Assembly (NCBI RefSeq): GCF_018777385.1
Contig: NZ_JAFJYB010000006.1
Coordinates: 115,875 to 179,874 of the forward strand
Length of the DNA stretch: 64,000 nucleotides
Direction: 5' to 3'
Source of the DNA: Candidatus Symbiopectobacterium endolongispinus
Lineage (GTDB): Bacteria > Pseudomonadota > Gammaproteobacteria > Enterobacterales > Enterobacteriaceae
In this document: in pieces, positions 20,813 through 31,485 of the stretch
Position numbering within the stretch: the first letter of the stretch is position 1
Layout: each line of letters begins with the position of its first letter
Position numbers and translations under genes: made by a program
Notes under the pieces: model-generated
Told to the model about the DNA's origin: nothing
The model's input: only the letters and a program-made list of their open reading frames with translations
The model's database searches: none

Positions 20813-21185
20813 TGTCGCTGCTCGAGGTGCAGCAGGCCACTGTGGGTTACGCCCGCCGCACGGTATTGCGTGATGTGGCATTTTCCCTACCAGCAGGCAA
20901 TGCTTGCTGTTTGCTGGGGGCCAATGGCTGTGGGAAAACCACGTTAATGCGCGCCATTCTTGGCGTGTTGCCACTGCTTTCTGGAGAAATTGTGCTGGCA
21001 GGCACCCCCTTGCACCGTTATTCATATGCGCAGCGCGCCAGCGTGATTGCCTGGGTGCCCCAGGCCCATGAGGGCGCGTTCGCGTTTAGCGTGCTTGATA
21101 TGGTGCTGATGGGGATGATGCCGCACATGAGTACGTTTGCCGTGCCGGGTCAGCGCGAACGAGACGCCGCATTGCAGCACCTGAT
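20809..21185 (+). pseudogene. Iron-chelate ABC importer ATPase, 3' half deleted
   Basis: A FecE/BtuD-type ATPase begins MMSLLEVQQATVGYARRTVL with Walker A GANGCGKTTLMRAILG and the Q-loop WVPQAHEGAFAFSVLDMVLMG. Homology ends at about residue 125 (ERDAALQHL). The signature (LSGGQ), Walker B and switch His, which should occupy the next 130 residues, are absent. The sequence passes directly into the TonB receptor reading frame. The deletion therefore removed the ATPase 3' half and whatever lay before the receptor. The ATPase cannot hydrolyse ATP. Confidence 0.85.
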
Positions 21186-23207
21186 TGCCTACAACTCGAC
21201 AAATTTACCCCTGAACAGGCGGCGAATATTGCCCGCCTCGCCCCCACACTCGCGCCTGCCTGCACGCTGTCGCTTGCTTTCGCGCATAACGCTGTTGCTG
21301 GGCTGGAAAGCGACACCATGACCGTGTGGTCGAGCCCGGTGCCTGCGGCTACCACCACGGTGCTTAATCAGGAAATCATACAAAAGCTGGATAAACGCAA
21401 TGTGGCACAGGCGCTGAGCGTAGTGCCCGGCGTGGTATTGCAAAAATCGGGTGCACGTAATGAACAGCAGGTCAAGGTACGTGGCTTTGATAGCCGCCAG
21501 GTGCCGGTCTATTTTGACGGCGTACCGGTCTATGTTCCTTATGACGGCAATCTGGATTTAGGGCGTTTCCCCACCTCCGATCTGGCGTCGCTGGAAGTGT
21601 CCAAAGGCTATTCGTCGTTGCTGCAAGGCCCGAACCAGATGGGCGGTGCCATCAATATCACCAGCAAAAAGCCAACCAAACCGCTGGAGGCCAGCGTGGG
21701 ATATCGTCAGGGTTGTAGTCGCAGCAAAACAAACGCCTTCGACACCCAGGCATCACTGGGCGCCAGTAATGACACGGGCTATATCCAGCTCAGCGGTAGC
21801 CGGGTAAAACAGGATTTCCTCGGCCTGCCGCGTAGCGTAGATAACCCGGTTGCCGGTCAGAATGGCAAGATGATCAACTCTGCGGCGGATGATAAACGTG
21901 GGATCGTCAAAGTGGGCTTTACCCCGCGCGAAAATGACGAATACGTATTTACCTATATCAATCAGGACGGCAGCAAAGAGAACCCGCCCTATACGGGCAC
22001 AAATCCAGACCAGAAATCACGCTACTGGCACTGGCCGCAGTATGACAAAGAGAGTTATTACTATCAGGGCACTACGCAGCTTGGCGATCGTTACACCCTG
22101 AAGAGTCGTTTTTATCGCGATACTTTCGAAAATACATTGATGATGTATCAATCACTGGCCGACCTGAAGAACCGTAAAGGAAACTACAGCCATTACTCCG
22201 ATTTCACTAACGGAGCCGGACTGCAACTTGCTGCCGATGTACGCACCAGTGATTTGCTCTCGTTTGCGGTGAACTGGAAGGATTATGTGCATCGGGAACG
22301 GGGCGCTGTCGATGCCCCGTTTGATCGCTACAAAGATCGCACCTGGTCTTTGGCGAGCGAATACCAGTGGGCCGCAGCCGATAATCTCGATGTGGTAGCC
22401 GGTATCAGCTATGACTGGCGTGACAGTCGCCAGGGTATGAAACACTCCGGAACTGAAATCATTTACTATGCCAACAACAGCCAGAACGCGTTTAACTGGC
22501 AGCTGATGACCAAATATCACTTCGCCAATGAAGATACGCTGTCGCTCTCTTTCTCGGATCGTACACGTTTCCCCACGCTCAAAGAGCGCTACACCACTTC
22601 GAAACCCGCTTATAACGGCCAGACGGTGCTGGTAAATCCGCATCTGAACCCAGAACGGGCGCAAACGGTTGATGTGACATGGAACGGCACCTTTACCCGC
22701 GACTGGGACTATGATGTCAGCGTCTATTATAACCGCGTCAATGATGCGATTCTGGGGCACACCATTGATGCCAATACCCTGCAAAACCGTAACAGCGGGC
22801 GCGTGGACTACACCGGCCTGGATCTCGGTATAAAAGGGCGCGTGACGGAGATGCTGGACCTTGGCCTGAGCTATGGCCTGATTCATACTGATGTGAAACA
22901 GGATGAAGTGGGTAAAGTGACCGATTTGCCGACGCATACGCTGGTGGCATGGATGACCTTCAAGCCTTGGGAACCCTTAAGCTTAACCCTGTCGCAGGAG
23001 GCGCGCTCCTCGGCTTACAACAGCAGTGACGCGAAACAGCGAGCTTCTGGCTTCACCGTGACCAACCTGCGTGCAGATTACGATGTGGGCCATGGCGTTA
23101 GTGTCAATGCCTCGGTCAATAACCTGTTCGATACCGAGTATGCCTATAACGAAGGGTTCATTGAGCAAGGGCGCAATTTCTGGGCGGGAATTGCCTACAA
23201 GTTCTGA
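21186..23207 (+). pseudogene. TonB-dependent siderophore/cobalamin receptor lacking its normal start
   Basis: An outer-membrane receptor with an otherwise uninterrupted plug and 22-strand barrel: VVPGVVLQKSGARNEQQVKVRGFDSRQ (two consecutive pieces of the plug), GPNQMGGAINITSKKP, and a C-terminal NLFDTEYAYNEGF with final residues AGIAYKF, ending in Phe. The frame is open back to at least 21186 with a signal-peptide-like stretch (ACTLSLAFAHNAVAG at about 21260-21300). No ATG, GTG or TTG is present before ATG 21318, which already lies in the mature N-terminus. The likely cause is the deletion that also cut the ATPase gene. Export is doubtful unless a rare start is used. The ligand is unknown. 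Confidence 0.75.
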
Positions 23208-23276
23208 TTGTCTGCTCCCCGGCATGCTGGGAGCATCTGCATTGAGGGTGGAGGTTTTATTGAACGTGGAAGCTTT

Positions 23277-23928
23277 ATGGAACACACAGCAACGTTATCC
23301 CGTATTTTGTGCAATGCGACATCAACAACGATCTCCCATGAGAAGAAGGTGTTTACCCAGCGGGCCTGGATTCACTCTCACGGTCTTGAAACTGAGCAGG
23401 GGGATAAAACGTACTACCCGGATCCGGACTGTGCACTATTACATTATGCGTGGGAACACTATGCTTTCTGGCGCGCTAAGTACCACGATCGCGCTGCGCT
23501 ATTTGACGCCCCGGGAATTTTTGGTGAAAACTTTTCGACGCAGGGGATGACTGAACAGAGTGTGTGCGCTGGTGATATCTTCAACGTGGGGACGGCACTG
23601 CTTCAGGTATCCTGGGGCCGTATTGCGTGCAATACCATGGCGGGGCGACTGGAAGATGATGCCGCACCGGCCTTAATGCATGCGCAATCTCGCAACGGCT
23701 GGTTCTATCGCGTGTTGCAGGAGGGTGAGGTTTACGCGGGGGCCGCGTTTGAGCTGTTGGAACGCCCTTACAGTCAATGGCCACTGAGTCGCGTGCAGGA
23801 GATAATTTTCGATCTGGCCGCTGGCCGCCAGTCTTGAGGCGCTGGAAGCAGTTTATCAGATTGAAACCTTGTCGGGCACCTGGCGGGAGCAGATTCGGGA
23901 TCGGTTGGAACTGCTCGACCCGCGTTGA
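23277..23928 (+). pseudogene. MOSC-domain (YiiM-like) protein, late frameshift
   Basis: A MOSC-domain protein of the YiiM type. ATG 23277 has a GGAAG box. It shows HGLETEQGDKTYYPDPDCAL, FGENFSTQGMTEQSVCAGD and the core VSWGRIACNTMAGRL with the conserved Cys. The frame breaks at about 23810 after QEIIFDLA. The next frame gives PLAASLEALEAVYQIETLSG and ends at TGA 23926-23928. YiiM-type proteins act with molybdenum cofactor in reductive detoxification. The last 40 residues are out of frame. Confidence 0.8.
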
Positions 23929-24008
23929 GAGCGAAAAAACTGAGACAGGGATGTTTTTTGTTGCCAATTTTATGCAGGCTGTAGGGTTTGGTGAACACCC
24001 TGTTAATG

Positions 24009-24024
24009 CGTGATAATCATCACA
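24009..24024. promoter_or_regulatory. CRP site upstream of bglG
   Basis: CGTGATAATCATCACA has the CRP pattern (TGTGA-N6-TCACA) with one mismatch. It is centred about 55 bp upstream of the expected transcription start for bglGFA, as expected for a catabolite-controlled beta-glucoside operon. Confidence 0.6.
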
Positions 24025-24036
24025 ATAAAACGAAAA

Positions 24037-24065
24037 TTAAACATCCCCTGCTTGCAAGGTATACT
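24037..24065 (+). promoter_or_regulatory. Probable sigma-70 promoter of bglGFA
   Basis: TTAAAC (24037-24042) and TATACT (24060-24065) are separated by 17 bp. They lie just before the antiterminator target and just after the CRP site. Confidence 0.5.
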
Positions 24066-24087
24066 GGGTTATGGTGTATTCTCAGGC

Positions 24088-24122
24088 ATGGGTTGTTACT
24101 GTTTGAATAACAGGCAAAACCT
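24088..24122 (+). promoter_or_regulatory. BglG ribonucleic antiterminator (RAT) site
   Basis: The leader RNA contains GGTTGTTACTG, a 7-nt loop, then ACAGGCAAAACCT. This is a close match to the RAT sequence bound by BglG-family proteins. It overlaps the left arm of the terminator below, so BglG binding would block the terminator. Confidence 0.85.
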
Positions 24123-24160
24123 AAAAGAGATAAAAGACTCTTTTAGGTTTTGCTTTTTTT
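24115..24160 (+). terminator. bgl leader terminator overlapping the RAT
   Basis: A perfect 15-bp stem (24115-24129 with 24138-24152), an 8-nt loop and a run of seven T (24154-24160) make a strong intrinsic terminator ahead of bglG. It is the classic target of BglG antitermination. Confidence 0.93.
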
Positions 24161-24171
24161 GGGGGTGGAAT

Positions 24172-24998
24172 ATGAGAATACAGCGGGTTCTGAATAACAA
24201 TGTCATCGTTGCACGCGATTTTAGCGGCAAGGAGTGCGTTGTTATTGGAAAAGGCGTTGGTTTTAACAAAAAAACTGATGCCCTGGTCAATGAGGCCTGT
24301 ATTCAAAAAATATTTCGACTCGATGAAGATAACAGTATAGATAAAACCAGCGAAGCATTTAAGGATGTTCCTGATGCGCTGCTTAATATCGTTCTGGATA
24401 TCGTTAAGCAGGCGACCAGTAAGCTCGATAGAAAAATTCACAAAAGCGTTTACGCCTCTTTGCTCGATCACTTGAGTTTTGCTATCGAAAGAACCCGGCA
24501 GGGTACTTATGTCGAAAATATGCTGCTGTGGGATATCAAGCGCCTTTATCGTAATGAGTTTATCATCGGTCAGTGGGCGATTGCTGAAATTAATGCCCAA
24601 CTCCACGTGGCGTTGCCTGAAGACGAAGCGGGGTTTATTGCCCTGCATCTGTTGAACTCGCAGAAAGACGGCGCGATGCCAGATATAAAGGCCGTATCGA
24701 AAGTGATTCAGGATATCTGAACATTGTTAAATACCATTTAAAAATCGAATATAAAGAAGACTCAATCAATTTTCAGCGGTTTGTTACTCACCTGAAATTT
24801 TTTGCGCATCGGTTACTGAGTAATACTTATGTCACCAGCGATGACAGCTCGTTGCATGACGTTGTGGCGTTAAAATATTCTGCTTCCTATGAATGTGCCA
24901 AACGCGTGAATAAATTTATTAGCCATGATTATGGTCGCTCGCTAACCGATGATGAAATGATGTTTCTTTCTATACATATTGAACATGTGGGGAAATAG
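24172..24998 (+). pseudogene. bglG: BglG-type transcriptional antiterminator, one frameshift
   Basis: The RNA-binding domain (MRIQRVLNNNVIVARDFSGK, IGKGVGFNKK) and PRD1 (FAIERTRQGTYVENMLLWDI, ALPEDEAGFIALHLLN) are intact. After IQDI a single base is missing at about 24717. The remaining PRD2 lies in the next frame (LNIVKYHLKIEYKEDSINFQ, and FISHDYGRSLTDDEMMFLSI) and ends at TAG 24996-24998. BglF phosphorylates PRD histidines to control the protein; without PRD2, regulation would be altered or lost. The start at 24172 lies 12 nt past the terminator T run, preceded by GGGGGTGGAA. Confidence 0.88.
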
Positions 24999-25102
24999 CG
25001 TTTAAAGACAGTTCTCATGATGGGATTTACTACAAGCGCTTAAACATTTGCTTATTCATTTTGTGATAAAAATACGACGATGACTATTATCGAGGTCAGC
25101 CC

Positions 25103-26848
25103 ATGAGTAATTTTCGTTTACTTGCCGGGGAAATACTTGAGCTTATTGGCGGTGAAAAGAACGTTGGCTCGTTAACTCACTGTATTACACGCTTAAGATT
25201 TTCACTAAAAGATGGCACTAAATTTAATAAAGCCGCATTGGATAAACTGGATGGCGTTATTCTAGCCGTCGAAAGCAATAATCAATACCAGGTCGTGATT
25301 GGCAATGATGTCTCTACGGTATATCGCCTTTTAGTGGATGAGTTTGGCATTAAAGGTGGTGCCACCTCTGACAGTGAGAGCGGATCCGATGGCAAGAAAG
25401 GCAATATGGTCGGACATCTGTTCAATAAAATGTCCTCCATTTTAGTGCCAATTGTGCCTGCATTGGCCGGTGCCGGGATGCTGAAAGCATTTCTGGTGAT
25501 CCTGTCGACCTACCACTTTATTGATACCGCAGGCAGTACCTATAAAATTCTGGCAGCAGCGAGCAACAGCGTGTTTTATTTTCTGCCGCTGCTGTTGGCG
25601 TTTTCCTGTGCTAAAGCGTTCAATGCACATCAGTTTGTTTCCGTTGCAATTGTCGGTGCGTTGCTGGAACCGACGTTCACCGGGTTGATGGCAAAGCAGG
25701 GGGATATTGTCGAGTTTCTGGGGGTCCCGGTGGTGCTGATGAAATATTCCTCCACGCTGATCCCGGCGATACTGGCTATCTGGGCCTACTCCTATCTGGA
25801 GCGATTGCTAAAACGCCTGATTCACCAAAGCATCGAGATGGTGTCTGTGCCGATGTTGGGGATGCTGATCATGGTGCCGGTGATGTTCAATAACCTGGCA
25901 CTGCGTGGTTTTGACACCATCAAACCGGCGACGGCCGCAGCGACCTTTGCCCAGGCGGGGGCGGCGTTTGGCGTGTTCCTGAAAGCCAAAAATAAAAAGC
26001 TGAAATCATTCGCTCTGTCCAGCATGGTGCCTGCGTTGTTTGCTGGCGTAACCGAGTCTATTGTCTACGGGATTTCTATCAAATATAAACGCCCGCTGGT
26101 GGCATCGTTGATTGCCGGGACGGTCGCGGGTGGCTTTATCGGTTCAATGGGCACCACGGTTATGGCCTATATATTCCCGGCATTGACCACGTTGCCTGCG
26201 TTTATGGCCACCACGTTTGCCTATTACCTGATTGGTATCGGCATGTCATTCACGCTCTCGGCTTTGTTGACCTACCTGCTGGGCTTTGATGAGTCACTTG
26301 GCGAGTCGTCAACAGCAGGGGCAAAAACGCCAAAAACGGCCACACCCTCTGCTCCTTTGACGACAGCTGGTAGCCAAAGCCTGTTACCGGGCATCACGCT
26401 GGTGGCACCGCTCAATGGCACTATCGTGCCGCTCACCTCAGTTAAGGATGCGGTATTCGCCAGTGAAATCATAGGTAAAGGCATCGCGATTCTCACCTCT
26501 GAGGGGGTAGTGACGTCGCCAGTAAACGGCGTGGTATCAAAGCTGTTCCACAGCAAACATGCCATTGGGATCACCTCTGATTATGGTGTGGAAGTGCTGG
26601 TGCACGTCGAAATCGACACGGTGCGACTCAACGGTGAGCATTTTGCCAGCCACGTCAATGAAGGGGATCGTGTAACCACGGGGCAACTGCTGGTGACCTT
26701 CGATCTTGAGGCGCTGATCGCCAAAGACTTTGATGTAACAACGCCCGTGGTGATCGCCAATACCGATGACTATCAGTCGATTTCTGCCACTGAGCAACCT
26801 CGTGTAACCAACAACACCTTAATGACCCTGTTTAGCGCCACCGTTTAA
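25103..26848 (+). CDS. bglF: Beta-glucoside PTS permease EIIBCA, internal in-frame deletion
   Basis: It takes up and phosphorylates aryl-beta-glucosides. EIIB (residues 1-80) keeps the phosphorylated Cys in SLTHCITRLRFSL. EIIC spans about 100-400. EIIA (about 420-560) ends with the VLVHVEIDTVRL region. The open frame is 581 residues, while BglF proteins have about 620-640. In EIIC the sequence jumps from LGMLIMVPV straight to MFNNLALRGFD, where E. coli BglF has about 45-50 more residues between VPV and MINN. A GTGCCG repeat was probably at both ends. In EIIA the usual HVGIDTV next to the phosphorylated His is HVEIDTV. Both changes make normal transport unlikely although the frame is open. Confidence 0.85.
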   Translation: MSNFRLLAGEILELIGGEKNVGSLTHCITRLRFSLKDGTKFNKAALDKLDGVILAVESNNQYQVVIGNDVSTVYRLLVDEFGIKGGATSDSESGSDGKKGNMVGHLFNKMSSILVPIVPALAGAGMLKAFLVILSTYHFIDTAGSTYKILAAASNSVFYFLPLLLAFSCAKAFNAHQFVSVAIVGALLEPTFTGLMAKQGDIVEFLGVPVVLMKYSSTLIPAILAIWAYSYLERLLKRLIHQSIEMVSVPMLGMLIMVPVMFNNLALRGFDTIKPATAAATFAQAGAAFGVFLKAKNKKLKSFALSSMVPALFAGVTESIVYGISIKYKRPLVASLIAGTVAGGFIGSMGTTVMAYIFPALTTLPAFMATTFAYYLIGIGMSFTLSALLTYLLGFDESLGESSTAGAKTPKTATPSAPLTTAGSQSLLPGITLVAPLNGTIVPLTSVKDAVFASEIIGKGIAILTSEGVVTSPVNGVVSKLFHSKHAIGITSDYGVEVLVHVEIDTVRLNGEHFASHVNEGDRVTTGQLLVTFDLEALIAKDFDVTTPVVIANTDDYQSISATEQPRVTNNTLMTLFSATV

Positions 26849-26868
26849 TTATCAATGGGAGAGAGAAC

Positions 26869-28327
<1,459 letters not shown>

Positions 28328-28340
28328 GGTGTGAATGCGG

Positions 28341-28374
28341 CGATCGCGGGTGAGTCATTTCTCGGCCGCGATCG
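28341..28374 (+). terminator. Hairpin after bglA
   Basis: CGATCGCGG (28341-28349) pairs with CCGCGATCG (28366-28374) across a 16-nt loop, shortly after the bglA stop. No T run follows, so it may stabilise RNA rather than terminate. Confidence 0.35.
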
Positions 28375-28465
28375 TCGTGAATGACAAAATTTACCGTTGC
28401 GATTGAATAAACCGATAAGGACGGATGATTAAAGTCACTGTGGATACATTTCAGAGCCTGCACTG

Positions 28466-29407
28466 ATGAAAAAGTCTACGACAACACCCACTACCCATGA
28501 TGCCATGTTCAAGCAGTTCTTGACTCATCCAGACACGGCAAGAGATTTTATGCAGTTGCATTTGCCCAACCACTTACGAAAATATTGCGATCTGGATACG
28601 CTAAAATTGGAGTCCGGATCTTTCATTGAAGATAATCTGCGGGCGTATTACAGCGACGTGCTTTACAGCTTGCAGACAATGGTGGGGGAAGGGTATATCC
28701 ATGTGCTGATTGAACACCAGAGTTCACCGGATAAAATGATGGCGTTCAGATTAATGCGATATGCTATTGCCGCGATGCAACGACATCTCGATGCGGGTTA
28801 TAAAACGCTACCGCTCGTTATCCCGATGGTGTTTTACGCCGGTGAAACAAGCCCATACCCCTATCCGCTTAACTGGTTGCAACTGTTTGACGATCCAACA
28901 GTTGTTTATCGGCTCTACACCGAAAATTTCTATCTGATCGATGTAACCGTCATTCCCGATGATGAAATTATGCAACATCGTAGTATGGCGGCGCTGACAT
29001 TGGTGCAGAAGCATATACGTCAGCGAGATTTGGTTGAATTAATGGATCGATTGGCGACAATTATGCTGACAAATAGCATGACCAGACAACAGGTCCGATC
29101 GCTGATAAACTACATGGTACAGATGGGTAATACGGCGAACGCTGATACTTATGTGAGGCAACTGGCACAACGGGTGCCGCAACATGGGGATGAACTGATG
29201 ACCATAGCGGAACAGTTGGAGCAGAAAGGCATTGAAAAAGGTATCGAGAAAGGCATAGCGCTGTGGGAAGCGCGTGGGCTTGAAAAATGGGAACGTGAAG
29301 TCCGATTAAAAATCGCCCGGGCGATGTTGCAAAAAGGAATGGATCACACCATCATAATGGAAATGACTAGCCTTACTGAAGACGATCTGGCGCAGCTCCA
29401 TCATTGA
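28466..29407 (+). CDS. Rpn-family (PD-(D/E)XK, YhgA-like) recombination-promoting nuclease
   Basis: A 313-residue member of the Rpn/YhgA family. THDAMFKQFLTHPDTARDFM begins the PD-(D/E)XK fold. SDVLYSL and HVLIEHQSSPDKMMAFRLMRY supply the catalytic Asp and the ExQ-type motif, and PLVIPMVFYAGE follows. The C-terminus contains EKGIEKGI repeats and a helical tail. The E. coli homologues are DNA endonucleases whose overproduction damages DNA, and family members carry intragenic antitoxins made from the 3' part. The frame is intact. It stands alone between bgl and cbpMA. Confidence 0.88.
   Translation: MKKSTTTPTTHDAMFKQFLTHPDTARDFMQLHLPNHLRKYCDLDTLKLESGSFIEDNLRAYYSDVLYSLQTMVGEGYIHVLIEHQSSPDKMMAFRLMRYAIAAMQRHLDAGYKTLPLVIPMVFYAGETSPYPYPLNWLQLFDDPTVVYRLYTENFYLIDVTVIPDDEIMQHRSMAALTLVQKHIRQRDLVELMDRLATIMLTNSMTRQQVRSLINYMVQMGNTANADTYVRQLAQRVPQHGDELMTIAEQLEQKGIEKGIEKGIALWEARGLEKWEREVRLKIARAMLQKGMDHTIIMEMTSLTEDDLAQLHH
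29198..29407 (+). CDS. Candidate intragenic antitoxin ORF inside the rpn gene
   Basis: An internal in-frame ATG (residue 245 of the Rpn protein) is preceded at 7-nt spacing by GGGGA (29186-29190). Initiation here would give a 69-residue protein MTIAEQLEQKGIEKGIEKGI... containing the repeat and helical tail. The known Rpn small proteins arise in the same way, from the 3' end of the same gene. This is prediction from ribosome-binding sequence only. Confidence 0.3.
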   Translation: MTIAEQLEQKGIEKGIEKGIALWEARGLEKWEREVRLKIARAMLQKGMDHTIIMEMTSLTEDDLAQLHH

Positions 29408-29465
29408 TGCACTGTGCTGCGTAGCACGTCACTACGGATTTTAAACCGTGCCACGCAGGCTGGCT

Positions 29466-29774
29466 TTATCCGACATGTGTAATAAAGCGGGACAGGCGTT
29501 GTTTCAGCTGTCGATTTTCTTGGCGCAACTGCGCGTTCTCTTCCAATAATGTCAGGGCTACGGCGATACCGGGCCAATCTAACGTTAACTCCCTTCTTAA
29601 ACGCAGGGCGCGCTGCATAATCGTGGCTGCATGATCGTCAAATTGCCAGCATGAGTGTTCATCTTCATGGGGTTCAATCACCCCCAGGCCGACAATTTCA
29701 TTCAGTTCATCTTCCGAAACGCCGGTATGTGGGCAAAACTCAGTAACGGTAAAGGTGATGGTTACTGTAGACAT
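29466..29774 (-). CDS. cbpM: CbpM, modulator of the CbpA co-chaperone
   Basis: A MerR-like helical protein that binds the J domain of CbpA and inhibits both its co-chaperone and DNA-binding activity. The start [20 protein letters not shown] is preferred over the upstream ATG 29789 because it matches the family N-terminus. The C-terminus is a coiled coil ([19 protein letters not shown]). The ATG overlaps the last base of the cbpA stop region, so the pair is coupled. Intact. Confidence 0.92.
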   Translation of the reverse strand: MSTVTITFTVTEFCPHTGVSEDELNEIVGLGVIEPHEDEHSCWQFDDHAATIMQRALRLRRELTLDWPGIAVALTLLEENAQLRQENRQLKQRLSRFITHVG

Positions 29775-30694
29775 TATGCTTTCCCCCATGTTTTGCGAGG
29801 ATCAAAGGATGGTTGGGCATCTGCCAGCTGTTGCCACAGGGCGCTGGTGCTGTCATCCGGTTTCGGTGGCATCACGATTTTTATCACGGCGTACAGATCG
29901 CCGGTATGGTGTTTACCGATAAGCCCCTTACCTTTGATACGTAACCGTTGGCCTGCCTGACTGCCCGCAGGGATCGTCAGCAGAATGCTCTCTGTCAGTG
30001 TCGGTACGGTGACCTTTGCACCCAGTGCGGCTTCCCAAGGGGCAAGCGGGACCACAATTTCCAAATCGTGCCCCACGATATCAAACAGCGGATGCGGAGC
30101 AATATGTATAACCAACCACAGATCGCCACTCGGCCCACCTTGTTCACCCGGCGTTCCCTGGCCTTTAAGGCGAATGCGCTGACCGTTGCCCACGCCTGCC
30201 GGTATCTTCACATTGAGCGTTTTGGGAATTTCCTGCTCTACTATGCCGAAGGCGTTATATACCGGTAGCCTGTAACTGATGGTTTGATTGTGCTCACTAA
30301 GGGTTTCTTCGAGGAATACCGCGACTTCGATTTCAATGTCATGACCACGGGTTGCGCGGGATTGCTGTGACTGGCGAGCATGTTGACCAAAGATAGAGGA
30401 AAAAAGATCGTCAACGTCTTCAGCCTTATAGCGCTGGCCACTTTCCTGCTGTGGCTGCCGGGTGAACTGCGGATCATTACGGTGTTGCCACAGTTGGTCA
30501 TACTCTGCTCGCCGCTGTTCGTCACTCAGCACTTCCCATGCTTCAGCCACGGCTTTAAACCGTTCTTCGGCGTCGGGCTCTTTGCTGATATCCGGGTGAT
30601 ACTTGCGGGCCAATCGACGATAGGCGGTCTTGATGGTCTTGAGATCGTCTGTCGATTTTACGCCCATGATGGCGTAATAATCCTTTAATTCCAT
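29774..30694 (-). CDS. cbpA: CbpA, DnaJ-like co-chaperone and curved-DNA-binding protein
   Basis: The J domain ([23 protein letters not shown] in [12 protein letters not shown]) is followed by a linker and two beta-sandwich substrate-binding domains ([38 protein letters not shown]). It is about 306 residues, as in E. coli, and very similar throughout. It has no zinc-finger domain, as expected for CbpA rather than DnaJ. The start at 30694 is the family start; ATG 30712 upstream is less likely. Confidence 0.95.
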   Translation of the reverse strand: MELKDYYAIMGVKSTDDLKTIKTAYRRLARKYHPDISKEPDAEERFKAVAEAWEVLSDEQRRAEYDQLWQHRNDPQFTRQPQQESGQRYKAEDVDDLFSSIFGQHARQSQQSRATRGHDIEIEVAVFLEETLSEHNQTISYRLPVYNAFGIVEQEIPKTLNVKIPAGVGNGQRIRLKGQGTPGEQGGPSGDLWLVIHIAPHPLFDIVGHDLEIVVPLAPWEAALGAKVTVPTLTESILLTIPAGSQAGQRLRIKGKGLIGKHHTGDLYAVIKIVMPPKPDDSTSALWQQLADAQPSFDPRKTWGKA

Positions 30695-30827
30695 AACGTA
30701 ATCTCGCGTCATTCAATAGGTAAATGGGATTCCTGAGCGTGTTTTCACCGCTAAGTGTAGGATAATCCCATGCAATGTATATATCCACTGCAAGACACCG
30801 GAACGATAACCGTACTAAACGTAATGC

Positions 30828-30846
30828 ATTGATTATCATTTTTATT
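30828..30846. promoter_or_regulatory. Fur-box-like site upstream of the FecI-type sigma gene
   Basis: ATTGATTATCATTTTTATT resembles one and a half Fur hexamer arrays (GATwATCATT). It lies about 125 bp upstream of the sigma factor start, as expected for an iron-starvation sigma factor. Confidence 0.5.
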
Positions 30847-30969
30847 TGCTGGAAACGCTTGATAACATCAGCAATAATTGCCGTCCGTTCAGCCCATTCT
30901 TCCCGCGTTGTTGCACAGGATCCTTGCGCGGTTCGGCACTGTTTTTACTACCGTTCGGGGCTCGACGTC

Positions 30970-31485
30970 ATGACCGACAAAAGCAAGGATCTTGCCGCGC
31001 TATACCTCACAGAGCATGAACGCCTGGAACGGCAGATCCGGCGTCGGGTGGGGTGCCGTAATATAGCCAGCGACCTGGTGCAGGATATTTTTCTGCGCTT
31101 GTGTGAAAAGGCGATTGAGTGGAAAGGCGACTCCGCCGCTTATCTCACCCGCTGTGCGCGTAATGCGGCAATTGACCATTTGCGGGCGGAAAAAACCAAA
31201 GCAGACTACCTTCATGGCGTGCTGCCTGAGCACTACGCTGAGGAAGCCGAGTCGCCGCAAGACATTGTATCCGCACAGCAGAACATCCATCATATTTATG
31301 AAATCCTGGCGGCCTTACCGCAAAAAACGCGGCATATCTTTTTTCTCAATCGGGTTCATGGTCGCAGTTTATCGGAAATTGCTGCGGTGATGGGGATTTC
31401 ATCACGAGCGGTGGCAAAACACATGGCGCTGGCCGTAGCTGCCTGCGAAGCGCGCATAGGAGGCGAGCACGATGACACCGACTGA
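30970..31485 (+). CDS. FecI-like ECF sigma factor
   Basis: A 171-residue iron-starvation type ECF sigma factor. The region 2 sequence is YLTEHERLERQIRRRVGCRNIASDLVQDIF, written here as family region 2.1-2.2 in two pieces (ERLERQIRRR and NIASDLVQDIFLRL), with AAYLTRCARNAAIDHLRAEK in region 2.4. Region 4 is LPQKTRHIFFLNRVHGRSLS and IAAVMGISSRAVAKHMA. It is followed with overlap by a fecR-type gene and then a TonB receptor with a signalling domain, the standard cell-surface signalling set. Intact, but its partners are broken. Confidence 0.9.
   Translation: MTDKSKDLAALYLTEHERLERQIRRRVGCRNIASDLVQDIFLRLCEKAIEWKGDSAAYLTRCARNAAIDHLRAEKTKADYLHGVLPEHYAEEAESPQDIVSAQQNIHHIYEILAALPQKTRHIFFLNRVHGRSLSEIAAVMGISSRAVAKHMALAVAACEARIGGEHDDTD

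Noticed and set aside
21318..23207. Annotating the TonB receptor as an intact gene from ATG 21318
   Set aside because: That Met lies within the mature N-terminal region; starting there gives no signal peptide, so a functional exported protein is not supported.
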